Shown here in pieces: positions 8,580-18,556 of a stretch of 43,253 bases of DNA (within the stretch, counting starts at the first letter, position 1; each line of letters begins with the position of its first letter). Under the pieces are notes generated by a model that did no database searches, was not told the origin of the DNA, and saw only the letters and a program-made list of their open reading frames with translations. The position numbers were made by a program, and so were the translations under genes. Where the stretch lies: the NCBI GenBank assembly GCA_946540735.1, contig CAMNIN010000031.1, positions 1 through 43,253 on the forward strand, read 5' to 3'. This DNA comes from an uncultured Prevotellaceae bacterium (GTDB taxonomy: Bacteria; Bacteroidota; Bacteroidia; Bacteroidales; Bacteroidaceae).

Positions 8580-10325
8580 ATGAAAAAGCATAAACTGTTT
8601 ATGATGGTGTCCGCTATATGCATCCTGTTTTCCGGATGCGATGATTTCCTGGACACAGAGAGTCTCACGATGAAGGATACGTCAAACTTCCCCGTGAACG
8701 AGACCGATGCCATACAGATGGTGAACGGCATCTACTCGGTGATGAACCGCAACCTCGCAGACCCGGAGGAAGACCCCTTCTTCATTTTCGACATCGCCTC
8801 CGACGACCGGTTGGGAGGCGGAAGCCAAAGCAATATCGGAGCGCAAGGTGTCGACAGGCTTATGAATTCCTACGTCGACTGGATGAAACCCCTCTGGCAG
8901 CAGCGTTATGCGGGCATCAACCGTGCCAACAGCGCCCTTGAGACCATCGACAACGTCACGGGATGGAGTTCGGAGAGCAAGAAAAACCAACTGCTGTGTG
9001 AAATCCATTTCCTCAGGGCATTCTACTACTTCAACCTGGCTCAGGTGTTCAATGGTGTGCCCCTGGTGCTGAGCACCGAACCGCTGAACCTGCCGAAAGC
9101 CACCCCTGATGAGGTGTATGCGCAAATCGCCTCAGACTTGAAGAAATCCATCGAATACGGGCCTTCCATCAAGTATCCGGAGTTTGGCGATGGAAGGGTT
9201 TCACGGTGGGCCGCAGAGGGCATGATGGCCCGCGTGTGGCTTTTCTATACGGGATTCTACCAGAAATCCGAATTGCCGCTACCGGCAGAGGAAGGCGGCA
9301 GCATCACCAAGGCACAGGTCATCTCCTGGCTTGAGGACTGCATCCAAAACAGCGGATACGGTCTGATACCCGACCAGCGCAACTTATGGCCCTACACCAA
9401 TCCTTATACCGGAAAAGACTATCAGTATGACATTGACAACGGACTCAACTGGGTGACAGACGAGAATATAGAGAACATGTTCGCCATCAAGATGTCGAAC
9501 AAGCCGGGATGGAGTGCCGACAGTCAACTCCGTCACAACCGCATCGTGGAGTTCTACAGTCTGCGCAAGACCAATGCCGATGCCTTCCCCTTCTCTGTGC
9601 AGGGCTATTCCAACGGACCCGTGTGTGAGAAACTGTGGACGGACTGGGCGGCAGATCCCGACTACGCCGGCGACTACCGTCGCACGGGGTCTATCTGCGA
9701 CCGTGCTGTGGAGATCCCCAATTACAAGGGTGATCCGGCCAAGGAGGTGGAGAACACCAACCTGCTGGCCAAGAAATATATCGGTTGCGAGGCTTACGAC
9801 CCGGAGAGCGGACAGCGCATGCTCAGCTATGGCTATTTCTATGGCAGCGAGAACAACCGTCAGACCGGACTTACCCAGTCGCTGGTATGGTTGCGCTTCG
9901 CCGATGTGCTGCTCATGCACGCCGAACTCAGTGAGGGGAAGGTCGTCTATCAGGGCAAGAACGGACTCAATGCCGTGCGGCAGCGAGCCAAATTGCCAGA
10001 TATCGCCTATTCATTGGCCAACCTGAAGAAAGAGCGTCGCTATGAACTTTGCTTCGAGGCCATCCGATGGAATGACTTGCGCCGCTGGGGGGATGTGCAG
10101 CAGAAGGTGAACAATCAAGTAGGCAACAACATCCTCAATCAGGGCATCCCCGGACAATATGCCTTCACCAACGACTTCATGAAGCGTTATCAGGAAACCG
10201 GTGGCGGTTTCTTCAAGATACCGGAAGACCAGGTGACCTTGTCGGAGGGAGTGCTCGAGCAGAACCCGGGCTGGGGCGACGGCACCGACTGGGCCAAGGG
10301 CAACTTGCCTTACAAATTCAAGTGA
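8580..10325 (+). CDS. SusD/RagB-family glycan-binding outer-membrane lipoprotein
   Basis: 581 residues from ATG at 8580 (MKKHKLFMMVS); an in-frame ATG at 8535 inside susC is not used because the lipoprotein signal begins at 8580. The lipobox ends LFSGC with Cys20, followed by DDFLD, a common SusD mature start. The N-terminal region has the helical TPR-like fold pattern (FLRAFYYFNLAQVFNGVPLV) and the C-terminal half has VWLRFADVLLMHAE and the RRYELCFEAIRWNDLRRWG motif of the family. It forms the lid of the SusCD transporter at the cell surface. A terminator follows directly, so the pair is a two-gene unit. Confidence 0.95.
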   Translation: MKKHKLFMMVSAICILFSGCDDFLDTESLTMKDTSNFPVNETDAIQMVNGIYSVMNRNLADPEEDPFFIFDIASDDRLGGGSQSNIGAQGVDRLMNSYVDWMKPLWQQRYAGINRANSALETIDNVTGWSSESKKNQLLCEIHFLRAFYYFNLAQVFNGVPLVLSTEPLNLPKATPDEVYAQIASDLKKSIEYGPSIKYPEFGDGRVSRWAAEGMMARVWLFYTGFYQKSELPLPAEEGGSITKAQVISWLEDCIQNSGYGLIPDQRNLWPYTNPYTGKDYQYDIDNGLNWVTDENIENMFAIKMSNKPGWSADSQLRHNRIVEFYSLRKTNADAFPFSVQGYSNGPVCEKLWTDWAADPDYAGDYRRTGSICDRAVEIPNYKGDPAKEVENTNLLAKKYIGCEAYDPESGQRMLSYGYFYGSENNRQTGLTQSLVWLRFADVLLMHAELSEGKVVYQGKNGLNAVRQRAKLPDIAYSLANLKKERRYELCFEAIRWNDLRRWGDVQQKVNNQVGNNILNQGIPGQYAFTNDFMKRYQETGGGFFKIPEDQVTLSEGVLEQNPGWGDGTDWAKGNLPYKFK

Positions 10326-10332
10326 TGACACA

Positions 10333-10363
10333 AAGGCGACCTTTCCTGATGGAGGGTCGCCTT
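10333..10363 (+). terminator. Rho-independent terminator after susD
   Basis: The stem AAGGCGACC / GGTCGCCTT encloses a 13-base loop and is followed by a T-rich tract (TCGTTCTTCTTT). It begins 8 bases after the susD stop and separates susCD from the GH2 gene. The 250 bases from here to the GH2 start show nothing else recognisable. Confidence 0.75.
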
Positions 10364-10617
10364 CGTTCTTCTTTATTGTGCATTGGAATCATGCAAAACC
10401 GGCTTCTCCACTTGGCAGCCATAAGGGATCGTCGTGTGGAGGGATGAGCAATTTCCGCATATTTGGCATCTTGATAGAGTTATTAGGGCTATACGAAGCA
10501 TAATATGTGATTTTATAGAGAAAAACGTGGTTCCGGGCTTTTTTTTCTTTTCCTTTGTCCTGTTTATCATTTTTTTTCACTTAATTTGTAGTCTGACATC
10601 CATAAAACAGGTATTTC

Positions 10618-13560
10618 ATGAAAATCAAGTTGACACTGATACTTTTCAGTCTTTTCGTTTGCTCCTTGTCTGCCCAGAACGTAATTGACTTATCCGGCAC
10701 GTGGCGGTTTGGCACAGGTGACCAACCAACGTTTTCGGAGACCATTTCCCTGCCAGGTTCAATGCTCACCAACGGCAAAGGTGAGGAAGTGACCGCAGCC
10801 ACCGTTTGGACAGGCAGCACCTACGACTCCTCGTATTATTTCAATCCCCACATGGAGAAATACCGCAAGCCCGGCCATGTGAAGTATCCGTTCTTCCTTA
10901 CCCCTGAGCGCCACTATGTGGGCCATGCGTGGTATGAGCGGGAAGTCGATGTGCCGAGAGCGTGGCGGAAGCGGCGGGTGCTCCTTTATCTGGAGCGGCC
11001 CCATATCGAAACCACCGTCTATGTCAACGGCGAAAGGGCTGGTCATCAGATGTCGCTCAGTGCTCCGCACCAGTATGACATTACAAGTCTGCTGCACTTT
11101 GGAAAACCAAACACCATCAGAATAGATGTCTATAATGGCATTGAGAACGTCTGTGTGGGAAAGGACTCGCACAGTGTGACTGACCAGACGCAAGGCAACT
11201 GGAACGGCATCATCGGGCGCATCCAACTCTGTTCGCGGCCTGTGAAGGCAGTCGACCGACTGGTGGTGAGGCCAGACGTGCAGTCGAAACGGATACAGGT
11301 CAGTCTGTTGTCCGGCAACAAGGATTATCCCCAGGGTGACGGCGACCGCAAGCGGATGAGGCTGAAATTTCTCATCGATGGACAACCAGCTGAGTGCTTG
11401 TCACACACCTTCCCCTATGATATGGTAGCGCAAGTCACGCTTTCCGCCGACATCGCCACTTGGGATGAGTTTCATCCAGTCGTGCATCAGCTCACGGTCA
11501 TAGACCTCCAGCACAAAGATACATTGCAGACCACTTTCGGCATGCGTGAGTTGTCGATCCGCGGGCGGCAGTTCTATCTCAACGGCCATCCCATCTGGTT
11601 GCGCGGTACCGTGGAGAACTGCTGTTTTCCGTTGACGGGTTATCCACCAACCGACGTGCCCTCCTGGAAGCGGATTTTTGAGAAATGCAAGGAGTATGGC
11701 CTCAACCACATGCGCTTCCACTCCTATTGTCCTCCGGAAGCGGCATTCGAGGCCGCCGACCAGGTGGGATTCTACCTGCAGCCAGAAGGACCCTCATGGC
11801 CCAATCATGGTGTGCGGTTACGCAGGGGACAACCCATTGATGAATACTTGTTGGAAGAGTGCAAGCGCATCGTCGACACCTATGGCAATCATCCTTCTTT
11901 CGTGATGATGGCGGCAGGCAACGAACCCGCAGGCGATTGGGTGACGTGGTGCAATGCCTTTGTCGAGGAGATGAAACGATATGATCCTTCCCGCGTCTAC
12001 TGCGGAGCCTCAGTAGGAGGAGGCTGGGCCTGGGACAGTGGTTCGGAGTATCATGTGAAGGGAGGTGCCCGTGGCCTTGACTGGGACGGGCATGCCCCCC
12101 ATAGCGATGACGACTATTACGACCAGATCCTCTTCCCACGCAACTACAAGGATACTGTGCCCAATAACACCCCTGTCATTGCCCACGAACAAGGACAGTG
12201 GTGCGCTTTTCCCGACTTCCGTGAGATGGATCAATACACCGGAGTCTATCACCCCCGCAATTTCGAGATCTTCCGCGACCTGCTCCATGAGAACGGCATG
12301 GCGCCACAGGCGTTCAGATTCCTTCATTCCAGCCGTGAACTCCAGGACCTCTGTTATAAATATGAGATCGAGCGCAACCTGCGCACCGTCGACTATGCCG
12401 GATTCCAACTTTTAGGACTGAACGACTACAGCGGTCAGGGCACGGCATTGGTGGGACCCCTCAACGTCTTCTGGCAAGAGAAAAAAGCCACCCGTCACCT
12501 GCCGGAGTGGCCCAAGTTTTGCGCCCCCATCGTCCCCCTTGCCCAATTCCCCCGCTTGGTGTATGAGGAAGGCGACACGCTGGATGTCGTTGTTGACATG
12601 TATCAGGCATGGCAGCACGACCTGCCGGGCACTGAAGTACAGGTCACCTATGCGTTGAGAGGTTCAGAATATGGCGTCGATGCCGAGGGCCGGCATTTCG
12701 CCACCCCACGTCTCCGCGCCGATGGCGTCTTGCCAGAGAAAAGCATACCTGTGGGTAAGAGCAAGGATTATGCCCGGATCCGCTTCCCCTTGAGTGGCGT
12801 GCTCCATGAGGGCATGCCGCAGAAAGTGCGTCTCACCATCAGCGTCACAGGAAAAGACGGTCAGCCCATAGCCGGTTATGACAGGCCCGTCAGCAATAAC
12901 TGGGATTTCTGGGTGTATCCTGCTAAGGACAAGACCGCCGAGTCGCTCACCAGCGACCTCTACATCGCCGACACCCTCGACGCCAGGGCCATGAAGATGC
13001 TGGCCGACGGAGGGAAGGTGCTGCTCACCGCAGCAGGAAAGGTGCGTTTTGGCAATGACGTGAAGCACCATTACCTGCCTGTGTTCTGGAACACCAGTTG
13101 GTTTAAGATGCGTCCGCCCCATACCACCGGGTCTTATATCCAGAACACGCATCCTGTGTTTGCTGATTTCCCCACCGACGACTGGCAGGATGTGAATTGG
13201 TGGGAACTGGTGAACAAAGCCCAGGTGATGAATCTCTCGGAGTTTCCTGCTGACTATCAGCCCATCGTCCAGCCCATCGACACGTGGCACGTCAGCCGTA
13301 AGTTGGGCATGCTCATCGAGGCGCGGGTACTGAATGGCCGCTTGCTCATGACGACGATGGATATCACCCACGACCTGGACCGTCGCATTGCCGCCCGGCA
13401 GTTGCGCAAGTCGGTGTTGCGCTACATGCAGAGTGACAAATTCGCCCCCACGCTGCGCTTGGCACCCGATGTGATCCGCCACCTCTATGAGAACGAGGCA
13501 CCATCCGTGAGCATGTTCACCAAGGAGTCGCCCGATGAGTTGAAGCCCAAGTTGAAATAG
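10618..13560 (+). CDS. Secreted glycoside hydrolase family 2 enzyme
   Basis: 980 residues. The signal peptide (LTLILFSLFVCSLSAQ) leads into a jelly-roll sugar-binding domain (DLSGTWRFG through VYVNGERAG), an immunoglobulin-like domain, and the GH2 TIM barrel from RGRQFYLNGHPIWLRG. The acid/base Glu is in AAGNEPAGD (about residue 436) and the nucleophile Glu is likely in IAHEQGQWCAFPDF (about 524). The last 300 residues are an extra C-terminal region not typical of lacZ-type enzymes. GH2 covers beta-galactosidases, glucuronidases, mannosidases and others, so specificity is open. A terminator separates it from susCD, so it may be regulated on its own while serving the same locus. Confidence 0.88.
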   Translation: MKIKLTLILFSLFVCSLSAQNVIDLSGTWRFGTGDQPTFSETISLPGSMLTNGKGEEVTAATVWTGSTYDSSYYFNPHMEKYRKPGHVKYPFFLTPERHYVGHAWYEREVDVPRAWRKRRVLLYLERPHIETTVYVNGERAGHQMSLSAPHQYDITSLLHFGKPNTIRIDVYNGIENVCVGKDSHSVTDQTQGNWNGIIGRIQLCSRPVKAVDRLVVRPDVQSKRIQVSLLSGNKDYPQGDGDRKRMRLKFLIDGQPAECLSHTFPYDMVAQVTLSADIATWDEFHPVVHQLTVIDLQHKDTLQTTFGMRELSIRGRQFYLNGHPIWLRGTVENCCFPLTGYPPTDVPSWKRIFEKCKEYGLNHMRFHSYCPPEAAFEAADQVGFYLQPEGPSWPNHGVRLRRGQPIDEYLLEECKRIVDTYGNHPSFVMMAAGNEPAGDWVTWCNAFVEEMKRYDPSRVYCGASVGGGWAWDSGSEYHVKGGARGLDWDGHAPHSDDDYYDQILFPRNYKDTVPNNTPVIAHEQGQWCAFPDFREMDQYTGVYHPRNFEIFRDLLHENGMAPQAFRFLHSSRELQDLCYKYEIERNLRTVDYAGFQLLGLNDYSGQGTALVGPLNVFWQEKKATRHLPEWPKFCAPIVPLAQFPRLVYEEGDTLDVVVDMYQAWQHDLPGTEVQVTYALRGSEYGVDAEGRHFATPRLRADGVLPEKSIPVGKSKDYARIRFPLSGVLHEGMPQKVRLTISVTGKDGQPIAGYDRPVSNNWDFWVYPAKDKTAESLTSDLYIADTLDARAMKMLADGGKVLLTAAGKVRFGNDVKHHYLPVFWNTSWFKMRPPHTTGSYIQNTHPVFADFPTDDWQDVNWWELVNKAQVMNLSEFPADYQPIVQPIDTWHVSRKLGMLIEARVLNGRLLMTTMDITHDLDRRIAARQLRKSVLRYMQSDKFAPTLRLAPDVIRHLYENEAPSVSMFTKESPDELKPKLK

Positions 13561-13611
13561 CAGTGTGACAGGATGCTGCATTTGATATCATGAAAATAAA
13601 ATGCGGTTTCC

Positions 13612-13642
13612 TTGGGAAAATGCCCAGTTTGTATTATCTTTG
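13612..13642 (+). promoter_or_regulatory. Promoter of the BspA-like gene
   Basis: TTG at 13612-13614 and TATCTTTG at 13635-13642 are 20 bases apart, matching the Bacteroidota consensus. The -7 box ends 24 bases before the ATG at 13667. Confidence 0.6.
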
Positions 13643-13666
13643 CAATAATACTTAATTTTTATACTT

Positions 13667-16600
13667 ATGAGACAATTACGACCACTATTCTTGCTCCCCA
13701 TGTTGGTGGCATCAGTCTTCGCAGCTCAAGCACAGTCCTTGTCAGAAGACTTTTATGAAGGCAGTGCCTTCGAAAGCAATTTGTTTATATACCATAAAGC
13801 CTCGAGCCATTTCAAGGATGGCTGTGTCCTCTGGTTGCAGACCCCAAGCAGCATGCCGGTCGTTGCAGGTGTCCATGTGGCACCGGGTCAGAAAAAACTG
13901 GTGATTCCCGATGAATATAACGGAAAACCTATCACTGATATCTATTACCGTTATTATGACTACATCACGACCGGTAGTTATCCTAACCAGTGGGGTCATA
14001 CTTATGACAACACGATTCATCACAAGACTCGTTTTGGAGCCTTTACAAGGAATTGTACGATTGATGCCGATGGCAATTATATCTTTGCACACCAGGGAAA
14101 TGGTAGGGCAGACGATCCGCTGATGGGCGATCCGATATTTCTCGAGGAGATCGTGTTTCCTGCTCATTTGAAGAATATAGACATGGACACCTTCAAAGAC
14201 GGGCTGCCATCGCTGAAGAAGGTCTATTTCCTTCAGACGGAGATGGAGAAATTTTACAACCTCTACGATTTACCAAATTTGGAGGAAGTGCATCTGTCAA
14301 GCGATGTGCCATATAGCTCATTGAATGTCACGAAAGAGCAATGTAAGAACATCACGTTGTATGTGCCTGAGCAGTATTTCGGGAAATACATGAATGATAA
14401 ATACATGGCTGCTTTCAAATCGATTAAGAAAGAAGAAGAGTCCAGCCTGAGCTTCAACAATCCCCATCCATCGGTTTATTTGGAAATTAATGGTTTACGG
14501 ATTTCTTACAACACAGGCATTTTGTCGAATATAATCATGCATTTTAACCAGTATCAGAAGCCGAAATATACGGTGTATTACAACCCTGAGCTTGGAATGC
14601 CTCATGTGAAAATAAACGACGTGGAGCTGAACGATTTGTCAGGTGTGCTGGATTTGCAAGAAGGAGTCAATATCTTATCAGTAGATTTCGAATACATCGT
14701 CCGCTCTGGTCTTAAAGTCAAAAGCAATGGCAATGGGAGCCATGTGGTTTGGATGGAATCAGGTCAGGGATCAGGGCAGGACATCCTTGGTAACAGTGGT
14801 GGTTCCACAGTGGTCAAGAATGTGTTGACAGACAAACCGTACGTCATGAGAGTCTACTTCAATAGCGCCAAACAGCGCTGTTCCGTAAAATTGAACGACT
14901 CTGAGTTGACCGGCACCAACTATGGCAACTATACGGATTATCGTTTTGCCAGAATTAATGAAGATGACAAGGTAGATGTCCAGGTGACCGACAAGCCCTG
15001 TCGCATCATCGTGTCGAAGAGCAAAGTCGATGCCAACCTCATGGCCACGCGTGTGATCGACGGTCAGTCTTATGGCACTTTCCTGTCCAATGAAATGCAA
15101 CTGATGGCTGGTTATGGAAGTAAATTCAGTTTTGTTGTACCCAATACCGTGGACTTGCAGACGGCCAAACTTGGAAACAATTCAGCCTCGGTGACAACTG
15201 ACAGCAACGGCAACAAGACCTACAGTTTCACAGTGCCCCAGTCAGAATATGCCTATCTCACGCTGGTGGGAAAGACCGTAACACCTCCCCAGTCAGATTA
15301 TTCCCTGCAAACCGTCACGAAGGTGGGGAATGGCACCGTGAAGTACAGAACATGGTATACTGATGAGGATTATGAAGACCACGAAGCCACGGGTGAGTTG
15401 ACGACCCCCGTGAGCACCATCATTACTCCCATAGGCGAATGGGAAGGGGCATGTGGATGGACGCTCACCATCACCCCAGACCCAGGCTATGAACTGACCA
15501 CCCTTTTCGGCAGTTGGAATACCAATGGTTCTGAAGATGGATATTCAAGGCCCGATGTCGTCAATATGCTTACCGAGCATGCCTATAGGAATAATGTGAC
15601 AGAGGAAGTATATCCAAGCATGGACGGCCCTACAGCGGAGCAGAAGTTAGCCTCTGGTGGGAATTTCTCGCTTGATTTGGAGGTTGGTCGCACGTTGTCC
15701 TACGATGCCAGTACCCGCACTTATACCTTTAACGTCAGCAATGTGGATTGGGAAGGCATTTCAATGTCTATCACGATTGGTTTCAGCGATCCCAATGAGA
15801 CAGCTCAGAAACAGATCAATGTCGTGGCTGTGGGGACACCTTTGGGTGGAAGTTTGGCACTCGATTACTCAGATTCTCAGGGACTTCATAGAGAGTCGTT
15901 GAGTTCTGCGGGCAGTTTTTCCAAGTCTTTCCTCCCGGAAGAGGTGCAAAACATCTATTTCATCATGGATTACGCGGAAGGGCATGACATAGAAGGCAAT
16001 GGTGGCGTGGTGACCATCCCTTTCACCGCCTATCATAACGGTGAGGATTTCACCAGCACCTTCGAATACAAAGACGGTAAAATCAAGAGTGATCTACCCT
16101 TTGACCAGCTGGTGGGCACCTGGACCTTCGTGTTCCCCGAAGATGCCAAGTCTCATGTCAATGCCGTGGCCAACTGGTCGTTTGTGAAAGTGGGTGAAGG
16201 TCAGTTGGACTGCCAGATGGTTCCGCTGTCAGCTTCCGCTGAATCAGAGACCCGCCACGTATTGGGCAGCAGTGAGATCATCAGTATCCCATGTGGCCGA
16301 ATGGAGAAGACCGTCATCAGCCTACAGTGCACCGACGGAGGTTCTTTCAGGGCATTCAGCAATGGCGAGGACCGCACGGCTGACTTCACTGCGGGAGAAG
16401 ACGGCATCTATACGTTGACCACTTTGCAGGCCGACCTGAAGGATGCCGGTTGGACAGTGGTATTCAACAAGGCCCGTGAAGCCAGCACCTTCACTTATCA
16501 GCTGCAACAGACCAGCGGCGGACAGGTGCTCGTAGGCGTCAATCCGTCAGATGATTCGGGTGAAAGCACTCCTTTGGCCATGCAGCCTATTCAGGGAGGC

Positions 16601-17746
16601 AGCTTGACCATGAACCTGTCACCCAATACAGCGAAAGGAATCACGATCGTCGTGACGCCCGATGACGACATGGCGGTGCGCATTTTCCATGGTGATGAAG
16701 ACGTGACCCATGAGTTTACTTTCATAGAGGAGTCCAATTCCTACGTTAGGGAAACCGATGTTTTGGCCAATGAGTCGTTGCAGTTTGTCTTTGCCGATAA
16801 GACCGAACTCGGTGTTGCCGGATTCGAGAATATCGAGTTTGCTTGCGCAGAGGTGGAGCGTATCTGTGTCGAGAACTGGGACATGAATGGCGACGGAAAG
16901 CTGTCGAGGGCAGAGGCTGCCTCTGTGACGACTCTGTTGAAGGATGGTGTCTCGGTATTTTATAATCAAACAGCGATTACGTCGTTTGATGAGTTCCAGT
17001 ACTTCACAGGGCTGACCGAGATAGAAAAGAAAGCTTTCTATAATTGTACGTCTATGAAGTCTATCGTCTTGCCTCAGTCTATCAGCTCTATCGGATTCTG
17101 CGGTTTTTACCTATGTAGATCCTTGTCAGCCATTGAACTCTCAGAGAATGTATCGTCGATTGGTCAGGCGGCGTTTGCGAATACAGGGCTCAAGAGCCTT
17201 TTCATCCCAAAGTACGTCAATGACATATCGTTTAGTATCGTCGGCTCCTGCAATAACCTTGTGAGTCTTTCGGTCGATCCGGAGAACTTCTATTATGACT
17301 CGCGTGGAGGATGTAACGCAGTGATAAAGAAAAACGACAATACACTGGTTAGCGGATGTAGGTATTCTGTGATACCAGAAGGAGTCACTAATTTAGGCCT
17401 TTCTTGTTTTAACGATCCTGGAATTGAGTCTTTGGTGTTACCAAGCACATTGACAAGCGTGAACTATAGTTTTGACTGTAATAATCTGAAGAGCATCGTA
17501 TCTAAAGCTGTGGTTCCACCGACAATAACGAGCGGACTAGGAAAGTTTAATCCCAGCAATGCCATTGTGCTAAAAGTACCCGTCGGCACTCGCGGGACAT
17601 ACATCAATGCTGGCTGGACAGAGGACATCTTCAAGGGCGGTGTCGTGGAGGACACCTCTCTGTATGACGTCAACGGCGATGAGTCGGTGACCATCACCGA
17701 TGTGATGAAAGTGGTGAACGTCGTCCTGGGCTTTCCGCAGCAGTGA
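13667..17746 (+). CDS. Large secreted BspA-like leucine-rich-repeat protein with dockerin-like C-terminus
   Basis: 1359 residues with a signal peptide ending AAQAQS. An N-terminal block (about 30-260) resembles degenerate BspA-type repeats (IPDEYNGKPITDIYY, LEEIVFPAHLKNIDMDTF). The middle (about 260-1060) is a long series of beta-rich domains without clear family. Near 1072 there is an EF-hand-like loop DMNGDGKLSRAE. From about 1100 to 1300 come BspA-type leucine-rich repeats (YNCTSMKSIVLPQSISSIG). The tail DVNGDESVTITDVMKVVNVV (about 1334-1353) is a single dockerin-like half-module common at the end of Prevotella surface proteins. Such proteins act in adhesion or substrate binding; the partner here is unknown. 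It is monocistronic, with its own promoter and a terminator-like hairpin. Confidence 0.85.
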   Translation: MRQLRPLFLLPMLVASVFAAQAQSLSEDFYEGSAFESNLFIYHKASSHFKDGCVLWLQTPSSMPVVAGVHVAPGQKKLVIPDEYNGKPITDIYYRYYDYITTGSYPNQWGHTYDNTIHHKTRFGAFTRNCTIDADGNYIFAHQGNGRADDPLMGDPIFLEEIVFPAHLKNIDMDTFKDGLPSLKKVYFLQTEMEKFYNLYDLPNLEEVHLSSDVPYSSLNVTKEQCKNITLYVPEQYFGKYMNDKYMAAFKSIKKEEESSLSFNNPHPSVYLEINGLRISYNTGILSNIIMHFNQYQKPKYTVYYNPELGMPHVKINDVELNDLSGVLDLQEGVNILSVDFEYIVRSGLKVKSNGNGSHVVWMESGQGSGQDILGNSGGSTVVKNVLTDKPYVMRVYFNSAKQRCSVKLNDSELTGTNYGNYTDYRFARINEDDKVDVQVTDKPCRIIVSKSKVDANLMATRVIDGQSYGTFLSNEMQLMAGYGSKFSFVVPNTVDLQTAKLGNNSASVTTDSNGNKTYSFTVPQSEYAYLTLVGKTVTPPQSDYSLQTVTKVGNGTVKYRTWYTDEDYEDHEATGELTTPVSTIITPIGEWEGACGWTLTITPDPGYELTTLFGSWNTNGSEDGYSRPDVVNMLTEHAYRNNVTEEVYPSMDGPTAEQKLASGGNFSLDLEVGRTLSYDASTRTYTFNVSNVDWEGISMSITIGFSDPNETAQKQINVVAVGTPLGGSLALDYSDSQGLHRESLSSAGSFSKSFLPEEVQNIYFIMDYAEGHDIEGNGGVVTIPFTAYHNGEDFTSTFEYKDGKIKSDLPFDQLVGTWTFVFPEDAKSHVNAVANWSFVKVGEGQLDCQMVPLSASAESETRHVLGSSEIISIPCGRMEKTVISLQCTDGGSFRAFSNGEDRTADFTAGEDGIYTLTTLQADLKDAGWTVVFNKAREASTFTYQLQQTSGGQVLVGVNPSDDSGESTPLAMQPIQGGSLTMNLSPNTAKGITIVVTPDDDMAVRIFHGDEDVTHEFTFIEESNSYVRETDVLANESLQFVFADKTELGVAGFENIEFACAEVERICVENWDMNGDGKLSRAEAASVTTLLKDGVSVFYNQTAITSFDEFQYFTGLTEIEKKAFYNCTSMKSIVLPQSISSIGFCGFYLCRSLSAIELSENVSSIGQAAFANTGLKSLFIPKYVNDISFSIVGSCNNLVSLSVDPENFYYDSRGGCNAVIKKNDNTLVSGCRYSVIPEGVTNLGLSCFNDPGIESLVLPSTLTSVNYSFDCNNLKSIVSKAVVPPTITSGLGKFNPSNAIVLKVPVGTRGTYINAGWTEDIFKGGVVEDTSLYDVNGDESVTITDVMKVVNVVLGFPQQ

Positions 17747-17771
17747 AGATGGACAGGTAATTGAATAATTG

Positions 17772-17812
17772 CAAATCAGCAAGTAATTGATATTCAGTTA
17801 TTTGCTGATTTG
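17772..17812 (+). terminator. Hairpin after the BspA-like gene
   Basis: The 15-base arms CAAATCAGCAAGTAA (17772-17786) and TTATTTGCTGATTTG (17798-17812) pair with one G:T, enclosing an 11-base loop. The following T-tract is weak, so termination is likely but not certain. It starts 25 bases after the stop codon. Confidence 0.6.
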
Positions 17813-17816
17813 TTAA

Positions 17817-17834
17817 TGTGATCCCGCTGGGATT
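17817..17834. repeat. Copy of the tRNA-Arg 3' end (18 bp, one mismatch)
   Basis: TGTGATCCCGCTGGGATT matches 19048-19065, the 3' end of tRNA-Arg, at 17 of 18 positions and in the same orientation. Short duplications of a tRNA 3' end are the usual att-site scar of tRNA-targeted integration. The rest of a tRNA is absent here, so it is not a gene. Confidence 0.45.
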
Positions 17835-17854
17835 AGATATCCCAGTAGTCTGGC

Positions 17855-17892
17855 GCCAGCCATCCTACAAAAGAAAAAGGAGCCTTAAATAG
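17855..17892. repeat. 38-bp direct repeat, left copy
   Basis: This copy is identical to 18971-19008 over 38 bases, beginning GCCAGCCATCCTACAAAAG. The two copies bracket 1078 bases containing the transposase remnant and the toxin-antitoxin pair. The right copy includes one arm of the tRNA-Arg terminator hairpin, so this left copy is probably a duplication of that arm. Confidence 0.85.
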
Positions 17893-17942
17893 GAGGGGGT
17901 GTCAAAAAATAGGCATCTACTCTTTTGGGGTGAAGGATGTGA

Positions 17943-18206
17943 ATGGCCGTGAGAGACAGCAAGCACTACACGGGGCTCACTCACTGCCAGTCCAGACAGA
18001 AAGAGGCTTTCGCATTCCACTTCAACATGTCTCTGACCGCTATCAACGTGGCAAGGGCTTTCGCCCGGCAGGACAAGAGGAAACTCTCGGTTGCCAAAGT
18101 CAAAACACTGATTCACAATGCAATGATGATTCACAGATTTTCTGTGCTGTCTCCGTGTGCCACCCAATCCTCGGTCACTACGCGCGAGATTTGCGAGCCA
18201 CTATGA
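17943..18206 (+). pseudogene. Remnant of a DDE transposase C-terminus (IS4-like)
   Basis: The open frame begins immediately after a TGA (17940-17942). It contains GLTHCQSRQKEAFAFHFNMS and LTAINVARAFARQD, followed by VKTLIHNAMMIHRF, the pattern seen at the C-terminal end of IS4-type DDE transposases in Bacteroidales. Roughly the last 80 residues of a protein of about 400 are left, the catalytic core is missing, and no terminal inverted repeats are visible. It lies between the 38-bp direct repeats and marks earlier insertion-sequence activity. Family assignment is from recalled pattern, not from a search. Confidence 0.55.
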
Positions 18207-18250
18207 TAACCCTTGGTCAAACTCTGATTGAAGTGCAAGTCCATCGGCTT

Positions 18251-18556
18251 CTAAAAGATAGGTTTTACCACCTCTACCCTCATGCCGAGGGCTGCAATGA
18301 TGCGATAGAATACGCCCACGCTGGGTGTGATGACACCATTCTCAATTTTTGAGATATACGACTTCGTAGTCTGCGTGCGCTCTGCCAATTCTGCCTGAGT
18401 CACTTTAGCTTCCTTGCGGGCTTCCTGAATTATCTGGCCAGAGTAGAACGAGTAGGCCGCCTCTTCTGCATGTGCGCGTTCAGGAGTTCCCTCCTTGCCG
18501 AACTTGGCGTCCAGCACTGCATCGTAGTCAACGATTTTGTGATTGTTTGTCTGCAT
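18251..18556 (-). CDS. HigA/XRE-type antitoxin
   Basis: 101 residues. The C-terminal half is a helix-turn-helix of the XRE type: VTQAELAERTQTTKSYISKI followed by ENGVITPSVGVFYRIIAALG. The N-terminal part is acidic and probably binds the toxin. As in HigBA-type modules, the antitoxin is the second gene, its start (18556) overlapping the end of the toxin frame by 29 bases, so translation is coupled. It is expected to neutralise the toxin and repress the shared promoter. Confidence 0.85.
   Translation of the reverse strand: MQTNNHKIVDYDAVLDAKFGKEGTPERAHAEEAAYSFYSGQIIQEARKEAKVTQAELAERTQTTKSYISKIENGVITPSVGVFYRIIAALGMRVEVVKPIF

Noticed and set aside
17817..17834. Second tRNA gene
   Set aside because: Only the last 18 bases resemble tRNA-Arg; no D-arm or anticodon stem follows.
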